Shown: piece by piece, positions 1-8,243 of the stretch
Numbering within the stretch: the stretch's first letter is position 1
How the letters are laid out: each line of letters opens with the position of its first letter
DNA from: Nocardia transvalensis NBRC 15921
Lineage (GTDB): Bacteria; Actinomycetota; Actinomycetes; Mycobacteriales; Mycobacteriaceae
Length of the DNA: 64,000 bases
Direction of reading: 5' to 3'
NCBI RefSeq assembly: GCF_000308875.1
Contig: NZ_BAGL01000124.1
Span: 62,001 to 126,000, forward strand
The notes under the pieces: model-generated
Told to the model about the DNA's origin: nothing
Databases searched by the model: none
The model's input: the letters and a program-made list of their open reading frames with translations, nothing else
Translations under genes and position numbers: made by a program

Positions 1-847
1 CCTTGGTGTAGGTGTCGAGAATGCCGCGCTTGGGCTCGCCCGGACCGGGCAGCGGTACCGCGTATTCGGCGTCCGGCCCGCCGAGCAGCCGGGCGATGAC
101 GCCGTCCTCGCCCTCCCAGATCGGCGACGGCGCACCCTCGCCACGCATCGCCCGGTCCACGGCCTCGACGGCCATCTTTCCCGCGAAGGCGGGCGCGTAC
201 GCCTTCCAGCTGGAGATCTCCCCTTTGCGGGACTGCCGGGTCGCTGTGGTGGTGTGCAGCGCCTGCCCTACGGCCTGAGAGATGATCCCGGTATCCAGGC
301 CCAGCAGAGTGCCGATACCGGCCGCGGCCGACGGGCCCAGATGCGCGACATGGTCGATCTTGTGCTCGTGCAGGCAGATCGCGCGCACCAGATCCACCTG
401 GATCTCGTAACCCGTTGCCAGACCGCGAATCAGATCCCGCCCGGACCGCCCGGCGTGCTGAGCGACCGCGAGGATCGGCGGGATGTTGTCGCCCGGGTGG
501 GAGTACTCGGCGGCCAGGAAGGTGTCGTGGAAATCGAGTTCGCGCACCGCGACCCCGTTGGCCCACGCCGCCCACTCCGGCGAATAGCGGCCCTCGGCAC
601 CGAAGACCGTCGCGCCGGGCTCGTACGGGTGGGCCAGCGCCTGCGCGCGAGCATTGGCGACGGGACGCCGGGTGAGCGAGGCCGCCGCGACCGCGGCATT
701 GTCGATGATCCGATTGACGATCATCTCCTCCGTCTCCGCGGGGACCTCCACGGTATCCGCGGCGACCTCCGCGATACGCCAGGCGAGATGGTCCTCGCGC
801 GGGAAACTCTCCGCCGAGCGACGGGGTCGGACGAGATGATTCTTCAC
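1..847 (-). CDS. prpD: 2-methylcitrate dehydratase PrpD (MmgE/PrpD family), 3' end outside window
   Basis: Methylcitrate-cycle enzyme that dehydrates 2-methylcitrate during propionyl-CoA use in the cytoplasm. The reading frame is open to the window edge, so only about the first 282 residues are present. The N-terminal helical MmgE/PrpD domain is recognisable: residues EEMIVNRIIDNAAVA, then VRELDFHDTFLAAEYSHPGD, the family signature near the substrate pocket, then GLATGYEIQVDLVRAICLHE. I chose the GTG at 847 because GGGAGG lies nine bases upstream and an in-frame start fits the family N-terminus. It is divergent from a PrpR-type regulator, the same arrangement as Rv1130/Rv1129c in mycobacteria, which supports the identification. 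prpC would be expected next, outside the window. Confidence 0.93.
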   Translation of the reverse strand, partial: MKNHLVRPRRSAESFPREDHLAWRIAEVAADTVEVPAETEEMIVNRIIDNAAVAAASLTRRPVANARAQALAHPYEPGATVFGAEGRYSPEWAAWANGVAVRELDFHDTFLAAEYSHPGDNIPPILAVAQHAGRSGRDLIRGLATGYEIQVDLVRAICLHEHKIDHVAHLGPSAAAGIGTLLGLDTGIISQAVGQALHTTTATRQSRKGEISSWKAYAPAFAGKMAVEAVDRAMRGEGAPSPIWEGEDGVIARLLGGPDAEYAVPLPGPGEPKRGILDTYTK

Positions 848-1001
848 GGTCGGAAACCTCCCGGAGTTCGGTGACATCGAATTGTTTCGCACGCTACACA
901 TGCCGCGTTCAGGCGGAAATACTCAACAAATGCCTAATTTTGCGGAAGCCGACCGGTGAATGTGTGAAAGTTGTGGAAATGGCGATTGGTAGATTGGCCG
1001 G
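848..1001. promoter_or_regulatory. divergent prpD/prpR promoter region
   Basis: A 154-bp AT-richer gap between divergent prpD and prpR. It must hold both promoters and probably the PrpR site. PrpR/RamB proteins are known to bind TTTGC-containing motifs; the nearest matches here are AATTTTGCGGAA (about 936-947) and ATTGTTTCGC (about 882-891). These are only candidates and no clean repeat is visible. Confidence 0.45.
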
Positions 1002-2423
1002 GTGCAGAAGATGTATGCGGGTGCGCGGCTGCGGGCGCTGCGCGAACAGCGCGGGCTGTCCCAATCCGCTCTGGCGAAGGCGCTGGAGCTTTCCGTCAGC
1101 TACATCAATCAACTGGAACACGATCAGCGCCCGCTCACCGTCCCGGTGCTGCTGCGCCTGAATTCCCGCTTCGATCTCGATACGGCGTTCTTCGCCGCGG
1201 ATACCGACGCGCGCCTGATCGCCGATCTCCAGGACGTGTTCACCGAGGATCCCGAGGGCGCGACCATCACCACCGCCGAGATGGACGATCTGGTGGCTCG
1301 CGTCCCGGCGGCGGCGCGGCTGCTCGTCTCCCTGCACCGGCGGCTGCGCGGGACCACCGAGCAGATGGAACGCGTATCCGCCGGAATCGACGGTATCGCA
1401 AGCGATCCCGCGGCCGCGATGCCCTACGAGGAGGTGCGCGACTATTTCTACGACCGCCGCAACCACATTCCGGAACTGGACGCCGCGGCCGAGGATCTGT
1501 TCGCGCGCAACGGTTTGAGCCTCGGCGGCCTCGATCTGCAACTCACCCGGATGCTGCGCGAGCAGCACGATATCGCGGTCGTCATCCGCACCGACGACCC
1601 GCATCGGCCCGGCCCGAAGCGGGTCTACGATCCCGGCGATCGGGTCGTGACCCTGGCGCGGCGGCTCAGTCCGGGGCAGCGCGCCTTCCAATTGGCCACG
1701 CAGCTGGCGTTTCTCACCCAGGCCGCGGTCATCGGCGACCTGATCGCCGCCGCGGACGCCCTGCCCGAACGCTCCCTCGGGTTGCTGCGCATCGGCCTGG
1801 CCAACTACTTCGCCGGAGCGCTCATCCTGCCCTACACCGCATTCCGGGACACCGCCGAGACCCTGCGCTACGACATCGAGATGCTCGCGGCGAAGTTCGA
1901 GGTCGGTTTCGAGACCGTCTGCCATCGCCTGTCCACCCTGCAACGGCCGGGCCGGCGCGGGGTGCCGTTCTTCTTCGTGCGCACCGACCGCGCCGGGAAC
2001 ATCTCGAAACGCCAGTCCGCCACCGCTTTCCACTTCTCCCGGGTCGGCGGCAGCTGCCCGCTGTGGGTGGTGCACGAGGCGTTCTCGACTCCCGGCAGCA
2101 TCCGCACGCAGATCGCGCGGATGCCGGACGGGCGCAACTATCTGTGGCTGGCCCGCACCACCGACGAGAAGACGCCCGGATACCTCTCTCCCAAACGGGA
2201 TTTCGCCATCGGGCTCGGCTGCGATCTGGCCTATGCCGACAAGCTCGTGTACTCCCACGGACTGCCGATCGACGATCCGCGCACCGCCGTGCCGATCGGC
2301 GCGGGCTGCAAGGTGTGCGAGCGCACCGACTGCGCCCAGCGCGCCTTCCCGCAACTGGGCCGCCCGATCCACGTCGACGACAACAGCTCCCTCAACATTC
2401 CCTACGTGCCGACGACACCCTGA
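1002..2423 (+). CDS. prpR: PrpR/RamB-type short-chain acyl-CoA responsive transcriptional regulator
   Basis: Cytoplasmic regulator of propionate and methylcitrate metabolism. Residues 5-60 form an HTH_3 (Xre-like) domain (ARLRALREQRGLSQ, then LSVSYINQLEHDQRP). A central IrrE-N-like (DUF955) region covers about 150-290. The C-terminal DUF2083 region ends with a cysteine-containing stretch (SCPLWVVHEAF, then GAGCKVCERTDCAQRAFP); in mycobacterial PrpR equivalent cysteines bind an iron-sulfur cluster. Length 473 matches the family. The GTG start at 1002 is preceded only weakly by a ribosome site; ATG at 1011 is an alternative. It is divergent from prpD, so prpD(C) is the probable target. RamB is the close paralogue, but the prpD neighbour favours PrpR. 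Confidence 0.88.
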   Translation: MQKMYAGARLRALREQRGLSQSALAKALELSVSYINQLEHDQRPLTVPVLLRLNSRFDLDTAFFAADTDARLIADLQDVFTEDPEGATITTAEMDDLVARVPAAARLLVSLHRRLRGTTEQMERVSAGIDGIASDPAAAMPYEEVRDYFYDRRNHIPELDAAAEDLFARNGLSLGGLDLQLTRMLREQHDIAVVIRTDDPHRPGPKRVYDPGDRVVTLARRLSPGQRAFQLATQLAFLTQAAVIGDLIAAADALPERSLGLLRIGLANYFAGALILPYTAFRDTAETLRYDIEMLAAKFEVGFETVCHRLSTLQRPGRRGVPFFFVRTDRAGNISKRQSATAFHFSRVGGSCPLWVVHEAFSTPGSIRTQIARMPDGRNYLWLARTTDEKTPGYLSPKRDFAIGLGCDLAYADKLVYSHGLPIDDPRTAVPIGAGCKVCERTDCAQRAFPQLGRPIHVDDNSSLNIPYVPTTP

Positions 2424-2590
2424 GACTCAGCTACCGAGTCCGCCGACCGGCCACGATCAGTAACGCCGCCTCCGCCGGATACGACTGGCAGGACCACGGC
2501 AAGCACGCCCGACACGGCCGAGACCAGCGTTCCCGCCGCCATCAACGCCAGGGCGATGCTCAGGATGCGGCGTTCGCCTCGGCCAGCCAC
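2402..2590 (-). CDS. possible small membrane protein, 62 aa
   Basis: A 62-residue frame just downstream of and overlapping (31 bases) the SnoaL-like gene on the same strand. It has a basic start (MAGRGERR), one hydrophobic segment (about 9-38) and a Gly/Ser-rich tail, and overlaps the prpR 3' end by 22 bases. No family is recognised and there is no strong ribosome site. It could be a real overlapping single-pass protein, a remnant of a transporter terminus, or chance. Confidence 0.25.
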   Translation of the reverse strand: MAGRGERRILSIALALMAAGTLVSAVSGVLAVVLPVVSGGGGVTDRGRSADSVAESQGVVGT

Positions 2591-3165
2591 GCGTTGCCTG
2601 CCTCGAGGATGGCCGCCTCCTGCGCGCCGAACCGGGTCGGGTACGTGCCGGTTACCGGGTGCCCGGCGGCTTCCAGGAGGTAGGCCAGCGCCGCGTACTC
2701 CCGGGGATGCCGGTCCGACAGCGACGTCGAGTCGATGTCCGGGGCGCCCGCGACGCCGAACGGATAGGTGAATCCGCCCATGTCGTAGACGGAGTCACGA
2801 TGGTCGATGCGCCAGACCCCGTCCCGCCGGCTCACGCGGTCGAGGAATCGGTTGTGAACGGTCGCGCCGATTCCGGTATCGGTGAGTTCGGCGAGGAGGA
2901 TCGCGTTGGTCTCGACGAACGCCCTCTCACCCGCGAAACGGATGGCGGGCGGGCCGATGAAATGCTTGCTGCGCAGCGGCCCGTGCCCCATGCGGCGGGA
3001 GCGGTCGACGAAGTCGCGGGCGGATCCGGAGAACCACAGGATCCGCAGCGTAGCGTCCTCGTGGAACAACCCGGCCAGTTCCTCCCACCGCTCCCTGTCC
3101 CGGTGGATCCAGCCCGTCATCAGGTCGCCGATCGCCAGACGGTCGCCGATACGGTTGTCGCTCAT
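2560..3165 (-). CDS. SnoaL-like (nuclear transport factor 2 fold) protein
   Basis: 201-residue protein of the SnoaL/NTF2-like superfamily. These alpha+beta barrel proteins act as dehydratases, isomerases or ring-hydroxylase small subunits on hydrophobic substrates. Family features: N-terminal helix with RLAIGDLMTGWIHRDRERWEE, the FHEDATLRILWFSG strand, RMGHGPLRSKHFIGPPAIRF and the C-terminal RRDGVWRIDHRDSVYDM strand. ATG at 3165 was chosen because GAGGAGGAG stands about five bases upstream; the longer upstream frame is only an antisense shadow of the next gene. Substrate unknown. It is divergent from the DUF3556 gene with about 190 bp between. Confidence 0.82.
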   Translation of the reverse strand: MSDNRIGDRLAIGDLMTGWIHRDRERWEELAGLFHEDATLRILWFSGSARDFVDRSRRMGHGPLRSKHFIGPPAIRFAGERAFVETNAILLAELTDTGIGATVHNRFLDRVSRRDGVWRIDHRDSVYDMGGFTYPFGVAGAPDIDSTSLSDRHPREYAALAYLLEAAGHPVTGTYPTRFGAQEAAILEAGNAWLAEANAAS

Positions 3166-3354
3166 GGGTGTCTCCTCCTCGTCGATACCTCCACTGTTGT
3201 TGATCGGCCGAGCCGACAACCACCGGTAGACGACATTCCATGCCGGAAACCCGCCAATTGGGTCCCGCCCGGGCGGGGCCCCATTTCTATAACAAGTTCT
3301 AGTTCGCTGTGATAGCGTGACCGCCCGGTAGTTCGCCGCCGGAACGGAGGTCCG

Positions 3355-5076
3355 ATGGGGTTTACGCAGCCCGATCTGCCCGTGGTCGACATGGAGCAGT
3401 GGAGCCGGGGGACGCGCAGCGAGCGCATCCGGCCGATGACGCGGCACTGGGCCGAGGTCGGCTTCGGCACGCCGGTGGTGATGCACCTGTTCTATGTGGT
3501 CAAGATCTGCCTCTACATCCTCGGCGGCTGGCTGTTCGCCCTGGCCACGCGCGGCGTCGACGGTTTCTTCCAGGTCGGGTCCTGGTGGTCGGAGCCGATC
3601 GTGTTCGAGAAGGTCGTGCTGTACACGATGCTGTTCGAGGTAGTGGGCCTCGGATGCGGATTCGGCCCGCTGAACAATCGGTTCTTTCCTCCCCTGGGAT
3701 CGATCCTGTACTGGTTGCGCCCCAACACGATTCGGCTGCCACCGTGGCCGCGATACGTGCCCCTGACGAAGGGGGACAACCGGACCCCGGTCGATGTCGT
3801 GTTGTACGCGGCGCTGCTGATCCTGCTGGTGTGGGCGCTGCTGTCGGACGGCACCGGCCCGATACCGGACCTCGACACCACCGTCGGCCTGCTGCCCGTG
3901 TGGCAGATCGCCGCGATAGTCGGCGTGCTGGCGGTGCTCGGGCTGCGCGACAAGGTGATCTTCCTGGCCGCCCGCGGCGAGGTCTACGCGAGCCTGACGG
4001 TCGCCTTCCTGTTCTCCGGGGCCGATGTGATCGTCGCCGCGAAGCTGGTCTTCGTCGTCATCTGGATGGGCGCGGCGACCTCGAAGCTGAACCGGCACTT
4101 CCCGTTCGTGATCTCCACGATGATGTCCAACAGCCCGCTGGTCCGGCCGCGGGCGATCAAGCGCCGGTTCTTCGAGAAGTTCCCCGACGACCTGCGGCCG
4201 GGCCGGTGGTCGCGGGTCGTCGCGCATATCAGCACGGCCATCGAGATGTGCGTGCCCGTCGTGCTGTTCTTCTCCGGCGGCGGCTGGCCGACGGCCGTGG
4301 CGGCGGTCCTGATGGTGGTGTTCCATCTCGGGATTCTGACCGCCATCCCGATGGGCGTACCGCTGGAGTGGAACGTCTTCATGATCTTCGGCATGGCGAC
4401 GCTGTTCGTCGCCCACGCCGACCTCGGTCTCGGCGATATCCACAGCCCGTGGCCGGTGCTGCTGTTCCTGGTCCTCGCGGGCACGGTGATCGCGGGCAAC
4501 CTGCTCCCGAGCAAGATCTCGTTCCTACCGGGCATGCGCTACTACGCCGGCAACTGGGACACCACGCTGTGGTGCGTGAAGCCGTCGGCGTCCGCGAAGA
4601 TCGGCCGGGGCATCGTCGCGATCGCCAGCATGCCCCAGGCACAGCTGGAGCGGTACTACGGCAAGGACCGCGCGCAGATCCCCCTCTATCTCGGATACGC
4701 CTTCCGCGCCATGAACACTCACGGACGCGCGCTGTTCACCCTCGCGCACCGCGCCATGCCCGCGGGCCGGGAGGACGAGTACACGCTCACCGACGGCGAG
4801 CGCATCTGCAGCACGGCGATCGGCTGGAACTTCGGCGACGGCCACATGCACAGCGAGCAGCTCATCGCCGCCATGCAGCGGCGGTGCCACTTCGAACCCG
4901 GCGAGGTGCGCGTGGTCCTGCTCGAGGCGCAGCCGATCCACCGCCAGGAGCAGCGGTACCGCCTGGTCGACGCGGCCACCGGAGAGTTCGAGCGCGGTGT
5001 GGTGCGGGTGGCCGATATGGTCACCCGGCAGCCCTGGGCCGACGACCTCCCGGTCCACGTCGCCGATCCGCGATGA
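3355..5076 (+). CDS. DUF3556 family integral membrane protein
   Basis: 573-residue multi-pass membrane protein typical of mycolic-acid bacteria. The N-terminus (MGFTQPDLPVVDMEQW) and the following RIRPMTRHWAEVGFGTP are characteristic of DUF3556. Hydrophobic segments lie near residues 38-60, 80-100, 143-160, 180-200, 220-245, 300-325, 335-360 and 368-385, followed by a soluble domain of about 190 residues rich in charged and aromatic residues. Function is not established. The next gene begins inside its stop codon (ATGA), so a thiolase-crotonase fusion is probably translated with it, suggesting a lipid or acyl-CoA connection. Confidence 0.88.
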   Translation: MGFTQPDLPVVDMEQWSRGTRSERIRPMTRHWAEVGFGTPVVMHLFYVVKICLYILGGWLFALATRGVDGFFQVGSWWSEPIVFEKVVLYTMLFEVVGLGCGFGPLNNRFFPPLGSILYWLRPNTIRLPPWPRYVPLTKGDNRTPVDVVLYAALLILLVWALLSDGTGPIPDLDTTVGLLPVWQIAAIVGVLAVLGLRDKVIFLAARGEVYASLTVAFLFSGADVIVAAKLVFVVIWMGAATSKLNRHFPFVISTMMSNSPLVRPRAIKRRFFEKFPDDLRPGRWSRVVAHISTAIEMCVPVVLFFSGGGWPTAVAAVLMVVFHLGILTAIPMGVPLEWNVFMIFGMATLFVAHADLGLGDIHSPWPVLLFLVLAGTVIAGNLLPSKISFLPGMRYYAGNWDTTLWCVKPSASAKIGRGIVAIASMPQAQLERYYGKDRAQIPLYLGYAFRAMNTHGRALFTLAHRAMPAGREDEYTLTDGERICSTAIGWNFGDGHMHSEQLIAAMQRRCHFEPGEVRVVLLEAQPIHRQEQRYRLVDAATGEFERGVVRVADMVTRQPWADDLPVHVADPR

Positions 5077-7544
5077 CGCCCCCGATCCGGGACGGCCGTA
5101 CCGCTCTGTTGTCCGGGAATCGATCGCCTGTTACGTTCGGACAGGTGTCCAACGAGGTGTCCCCAGCAGGTGCCGCGGAATTGCCGCCGCAGACCCCGGT
5201 GATCGTCGGCGTCGGCCAGGTCTCCGAGCGCATCGGCGAACCCGGATATCGGGCCCTGTCGGCCGCCGATCTGGCGGCCGCGGCGGTCCGGGCCGCGGCG
5301 GCCGATACCGGCGGCGACGCCGAGGCCGTGCTCGCGGCGCTCGACACCGTCGTCGCGATCCGCGCGTTCGACGATTCGAGTGCCTTCGCCCGTGCCGCGC
5401 TCGGCGCGCCGGACAATGTGGCCCGCGCCGTCGCCGGACGAGTCGGCGCACGCCCCGGCCGGGCGACCCTCGGACCGACCGGCGGGCAGGGCCCGCAACA
5501 GCTCCTCACCGAGTTGTGCGGCACCATCGCCGACGGAAAGAGCGATGCCGCAGTACTTTTCGGCGCGGAGGCGATCTCCACCGTGCGGTCCCTGGCGGGC
5601 CGCCCCGCCGCCGAGCGCCCCGATTTCGGCGAGCACACCGAGGGCTCGCTGGAGGATCGAGGCTACGGGATCGAGGGAATGACCCCGGCGCAGGCCGTCC
5701 TGCATCAGATGGTGGAGCCGCTGGTGTCGTACTCGGTGCTGGAGAACGCCCGCCGGGCCCGCCTCGGCGCCTCGCGCTCGGAGTACGCGCGGGCGATGGG
5801 CGCGCTGTTCAGCCGGTTCAGCGCGGTCGCCGCCCGCAATCCGCACGCCGCGGCCCCGGTCGAACGCACGGCGGCGGAGCTGATCGAGGAGAGCGATCGC
5901 AACCGGCGGGTCACCGACGTCTACACGCGCTTGTTGATCGCCCGCGAACAGGTGAATCAGAGTGCGGCCGTGGTGATCACGTCGCTGGCGGCCGCGCGGC
6001 GGCTCGGAATCCCCGCCGAACGCACGGTATTCCTCGCGGGCCACGCCGACCTGACCGAGCGCGAACTGCTCGCGCGGCCGGATCTCAGTCGCAGCCCGGC
6101 GGCCGTAGCCGCCGTCCGGTGCGCCCTCGACATGGCCGGCGTCACCGTCGAGGACCTGGCGGCCATGGATCTGTACAGCTGCTTCCCGATCGCGGTCTTC
6201 AACATCTGCGACGGGCTCGGCCTGGATCCCGAGGATCCGCGCGGGCTCACGGTCACCGGGGGCCTACCGTACTTCGGCGGCCCCGGCAACAACTACTCGA
6301 CCCACGGCATCGCGGAAATCGTTGCGCGCGTGCGTGATCGGCCGGGCAGCCACGGGATGGTGGTCGCCAACGGCGGCATCCTCAGCAAACATTCGGTGGG
6401 CATCTACACCACGACGCCCGCCGCCTGGCGCCCGGCGCGCACGGCGACGGTGCAGGCCGAGCTGAACGACGCGCCGGAGGTGCCGGTCGCCGTCCACGCC
6501 GACGGCTGGGGAACCCTCGAGAGCTATGTCGTGAAGTTCGACCGCGACGGCTCTCCTGTCGGCATCGTGCTCGGCAGGCTCGACGACGGCAGGCGGTTCC
6601 TCGCCAACACCCTCGAGGGTGACAGTGCGCTGATCGACGCGCTCACCGGCGACGACCAGGCCATCGGGGGACGGGTCTTCGTCAGGTCGACCGATGCCGG
6701 AAACCGGGTCGCCGTCGATCGGGAACGGATGGACGAGCGGCTGGGCCACGCCGTACCGACCTTGCGCGACAACTACTCTCACGTCCGCGTCACGCGCTCG
6801 GAGCACATCCTCGAGGTGACGATCGACCGGCCGCAGGCAGGTAACGCGCTCAACGCCGAGGCGCAGCGGGAACTCGACGAGATCTTCGGGGCGTTCCAGC
6901 ACGACGACGATCTGTGGGTGGCGGTGCTGTCCGGTGCGGGCGACGAGGCGTTCTGCGTCGGGCACGATCTCGACGAGCTGGCCTCGCCGATGCAGCTGCT
7001 GGGGCTGCCGCGTAGCGGGTTCGGCGGGCTGGTGGCGCGCGAGCTGACGAAGCCGGTCATCGCCGCGGTCGACGGCCGCGCGGACGGCGGCGGGCTCGAG
7101 TTGGTCCTGGCCTGTCAGCTGGTCGTCGCCGACGACGCGGCGTCGTTCGCGTTGCCGGACACCGGATTCGGGCAATCTCCCGGTCCGGGCGTTCTGGTGC
7201 GGCTCCCCCGGACCGTCGGCCGCGCGCTGGCCCACGACATGATCGTCACCGGCCGCCGGATCGATGCGGCCGAGGCGGTCGCGGCCGGATTGGTGGCACG
7301 GGTGGCCCCGACCGGCAAGGCGGTCGACGTGGCGCGGGAGATGGCCGCCGACATCGTCGCCCGGTCCCCCGTGGCCATCCGCGCGGCCCTGGCGTTCATG
7401 GCCCGCGCCGACCGCGACACCGACCCCGACGGCCTCCTCGGCCGCCCGGCCGACCTCCTCGACAAGCTCATCCCCCACCGGGACCCGGTCGAAGGGCTGG
7501 CCGCACGGCGCGAGGGCCGGGAACCGCGGTGGCGCAGGGGGTGA
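5073..7544 (+). CDS. thiolase-like protein fused to an enoyl-CoA hydratase/isomerase (crotonase) domain
   Basis: 823-residue two-enzyme fusion. Residues about 40-420 are an SCP-x-like thiolase fold (TPVIVGVGQVSER, LGPTGGQGPQQLL, MDLYSCFPIAVFNICDGLGL, GGPGNNYSTHGIAEIV, VVANGGILSKHSVG). A thiolase-associated C-terminal domain follows (about 430-560), then a crotonase domain (about 570-823; EVTIDRPQAGNALN, AFCVGHDLDEL, GGGLELVLACQL, LPDTGFGQSPGPG). The usual nucleophilic thiolase cysteine is not evident, as in the Rv0914c-like group, and the second crotonase glutamate reads Asp. The start at 5073 overlaps the upstream stop (ATGA); GTG at 5145 is an alternative. The most likely role is handling an acyl-CoA in beta-oxidation-like chemistry; substrate unknown. 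Confidence 0.85.
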   Translation: MTPPIRDGRTALLSGNRSPVTFGQVSNEVSPAGAAELPPQTPVIVGVGQVSERIGEPGYRALSAADLAAAAVRAAAADTGGDAEAVLAALDTVVAIRAFDDSSAFARAALGAPDNVARAVAGRVGARPGRATLGPTGGQGPQQLLTELCGTIADGKSDAAVLFGAEAISTVRSLAGRPAAERPDFGEHTEGSLEDRGYGIEGMTPAQAVLHQMVEPLVSYSVLENARRARLGASRSEYARAMGALFSRFSAVAARNPHAAAPVERTAAELIEESDRNRRVTDVYTRLLIAREQVNQSAAVVITSLAAARRLGIPAERTVFLAGHADLTERELLARPDLSRSPAAVAAVRCALDMAGVTVEDLAAMDLYSCFPIAVFNICDGLGLDPEDPRGLTVTGGLPYFGGPGNNYSTHGIAEIVARVRDRPGSHGMVVANGGILSKHSVGIYTTTPAAWRPARTATVQAELNDAPEVPVAVHADGWGTLESYVVKFDRDGSPVGIVLGRLDDGRRFLANTLEGDSALIDALTGDDQAIGGRVFVRSTDAGNRVAVDRERMDERLGHAVPTLRDNYSHVRVTRSEHILEVTIDRPQAGNALNAEAQRELDEIFGAFQHDDDLWVAVLSGAGDEAFCVGHDLDELASPMQLLGLPRSGFGGLVARELTKPVIAAVDGRADGGGLELVLACQLVVADDAASFALPDTGFGQSPGPGVLVRLPRTVGRALAHDMIVTGRRIDAAEAVAAGLVARVAPTGKAVDVAREMAADIVARSPVAIRAALAFMARADRDTDPDGLLGRPADLLDKLIPHRDPVEGLAARREGREPRWRRG

Positions 7545-7635
7545 CCTCCGTATCCACTGGTGTTGTCCTGCCGTGACTTTCGCCCCTGCCGGTCGATCAC
7601 GGACGGGCGTGGGATCGAGGGGAAGGAGGTTCACG

Positions 7636-8148
7636 ATGACACGAGATCCTGTTCTGGTGGCCTACGGTTCGCATCGAGGCGGGACGGCCGAGATCGCGCA
7701 GTGGATCGGCGAAACGCTCCGGTCCGAGCACCTCGAGGCGGACGTGAGATCCGCCCGCGACGTGCGCTCCCTCGACGACTACGGCGCGGTGGTCCTCGGC
7801 GGCGCCCTCTACGCCGGGCGCTGGCACCGCCACGCCCGGCGATTCGCCCGGCGCTTCCTGCGGCAGCTCCGCGAGCGTCCGGTCTGGGTCTTCGGCAGCG
7901 GACCGCTGGACGACTCCGCGGATCGCCCCGATCCCCCGCGCATTCCCGGCTCCGGCGCGGTTCGCAAGACCGCCCGCCGCCTCGATGCCCGCGGCGCGAC
8001 CCTGTTCGGCGGGCGGCTGGCCCCGGATGCCCGCGGCTTCCCCGCCGCGGCCATGGCGAAGAACCACGCCGGCGACTTCCGGAACAGGGAACGCATCGAC
8101 GCCTGGGCCACCGACATCGCCCATCGCCTCACCCGCCAGACTCTGTAG
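7636..8148 (+). CDS. flavodoxin domain protein (HemG-like)
   Basis: 170-residue FMN-binding flavodoxin fold. The phosphate-binding loop is VAYGSHRGGTAEIA (about 6-19), followed by the conserved VVLGGALYAGRWHRHARRF segment and VWVFGSGPL. These resemble menaquinone-dependent protoporphyrinogen oxidase HemG-type flavodoxins. The ATG is preceded by AAGGAGGT six bases away, an excellent ribosome site. It probably carries electrons or protects against oxidative stress; the actual partner is not visible. Its upstream neighbour ends 91 bp before, so it may have its own promoter. Confidence 0.85.
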   Translation: MTRDPVLVAYGSHRGGTAEIAQWIGETLRSEHLEADVRSARDVRSLDDYGAVVLGGALYAGRWHRHARRFARRFLRQLRERPVWVFGSGPLDDSADRPDPPRIPGSGAVRKTARRLDARGATLFGGRLAPDARGFPAAAMAKNHAGDFRNRERIDAWATDIAHRLTRQTL

Positions 8149-8205
8149 ACCGCGGGAGTAGGGTGGCGGGCCGGCGCCGGTCCGCCCTCTTCGCCACCCG
8201 GAACG

Positions 8206-8236
8206 CTTGCGCTGGAGTTCGCTCCAGCTCCTAGCG
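8206..8236 (+). promoter_or_regulatory. MerR-type operator-promoter of the SDR gene
   Basis: A perfect inverted repeat CTGGAG-TTCG-CTCCAG (8211-8226) lies between a TTGCGC -35-like box (8206-8211) and a TAGCGT -10-like box (8231-8236) separated by 19 bp. The overlong spacer with a central dyad is the hallmark of MerR-activated promoters. Transcription would begin at or next to the ATG at 8244, giving a leaderless message. No merR gene is adjacent. Confidence 0.7.
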
Positions 8237-8243
8237 TCGAGGG

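Noticed and set aside
254..874. 206-codon plus-strand frame over prpD
   Set aside because: Antisense of prpD; no family signal.
909..2372. 487-codon minus-strand frame opposite prpR
   Set aside because: It mirrors the prpR coding frame in high-GC DNA, is rich in Arg/Gly/Asp/Gln and shows no domain.
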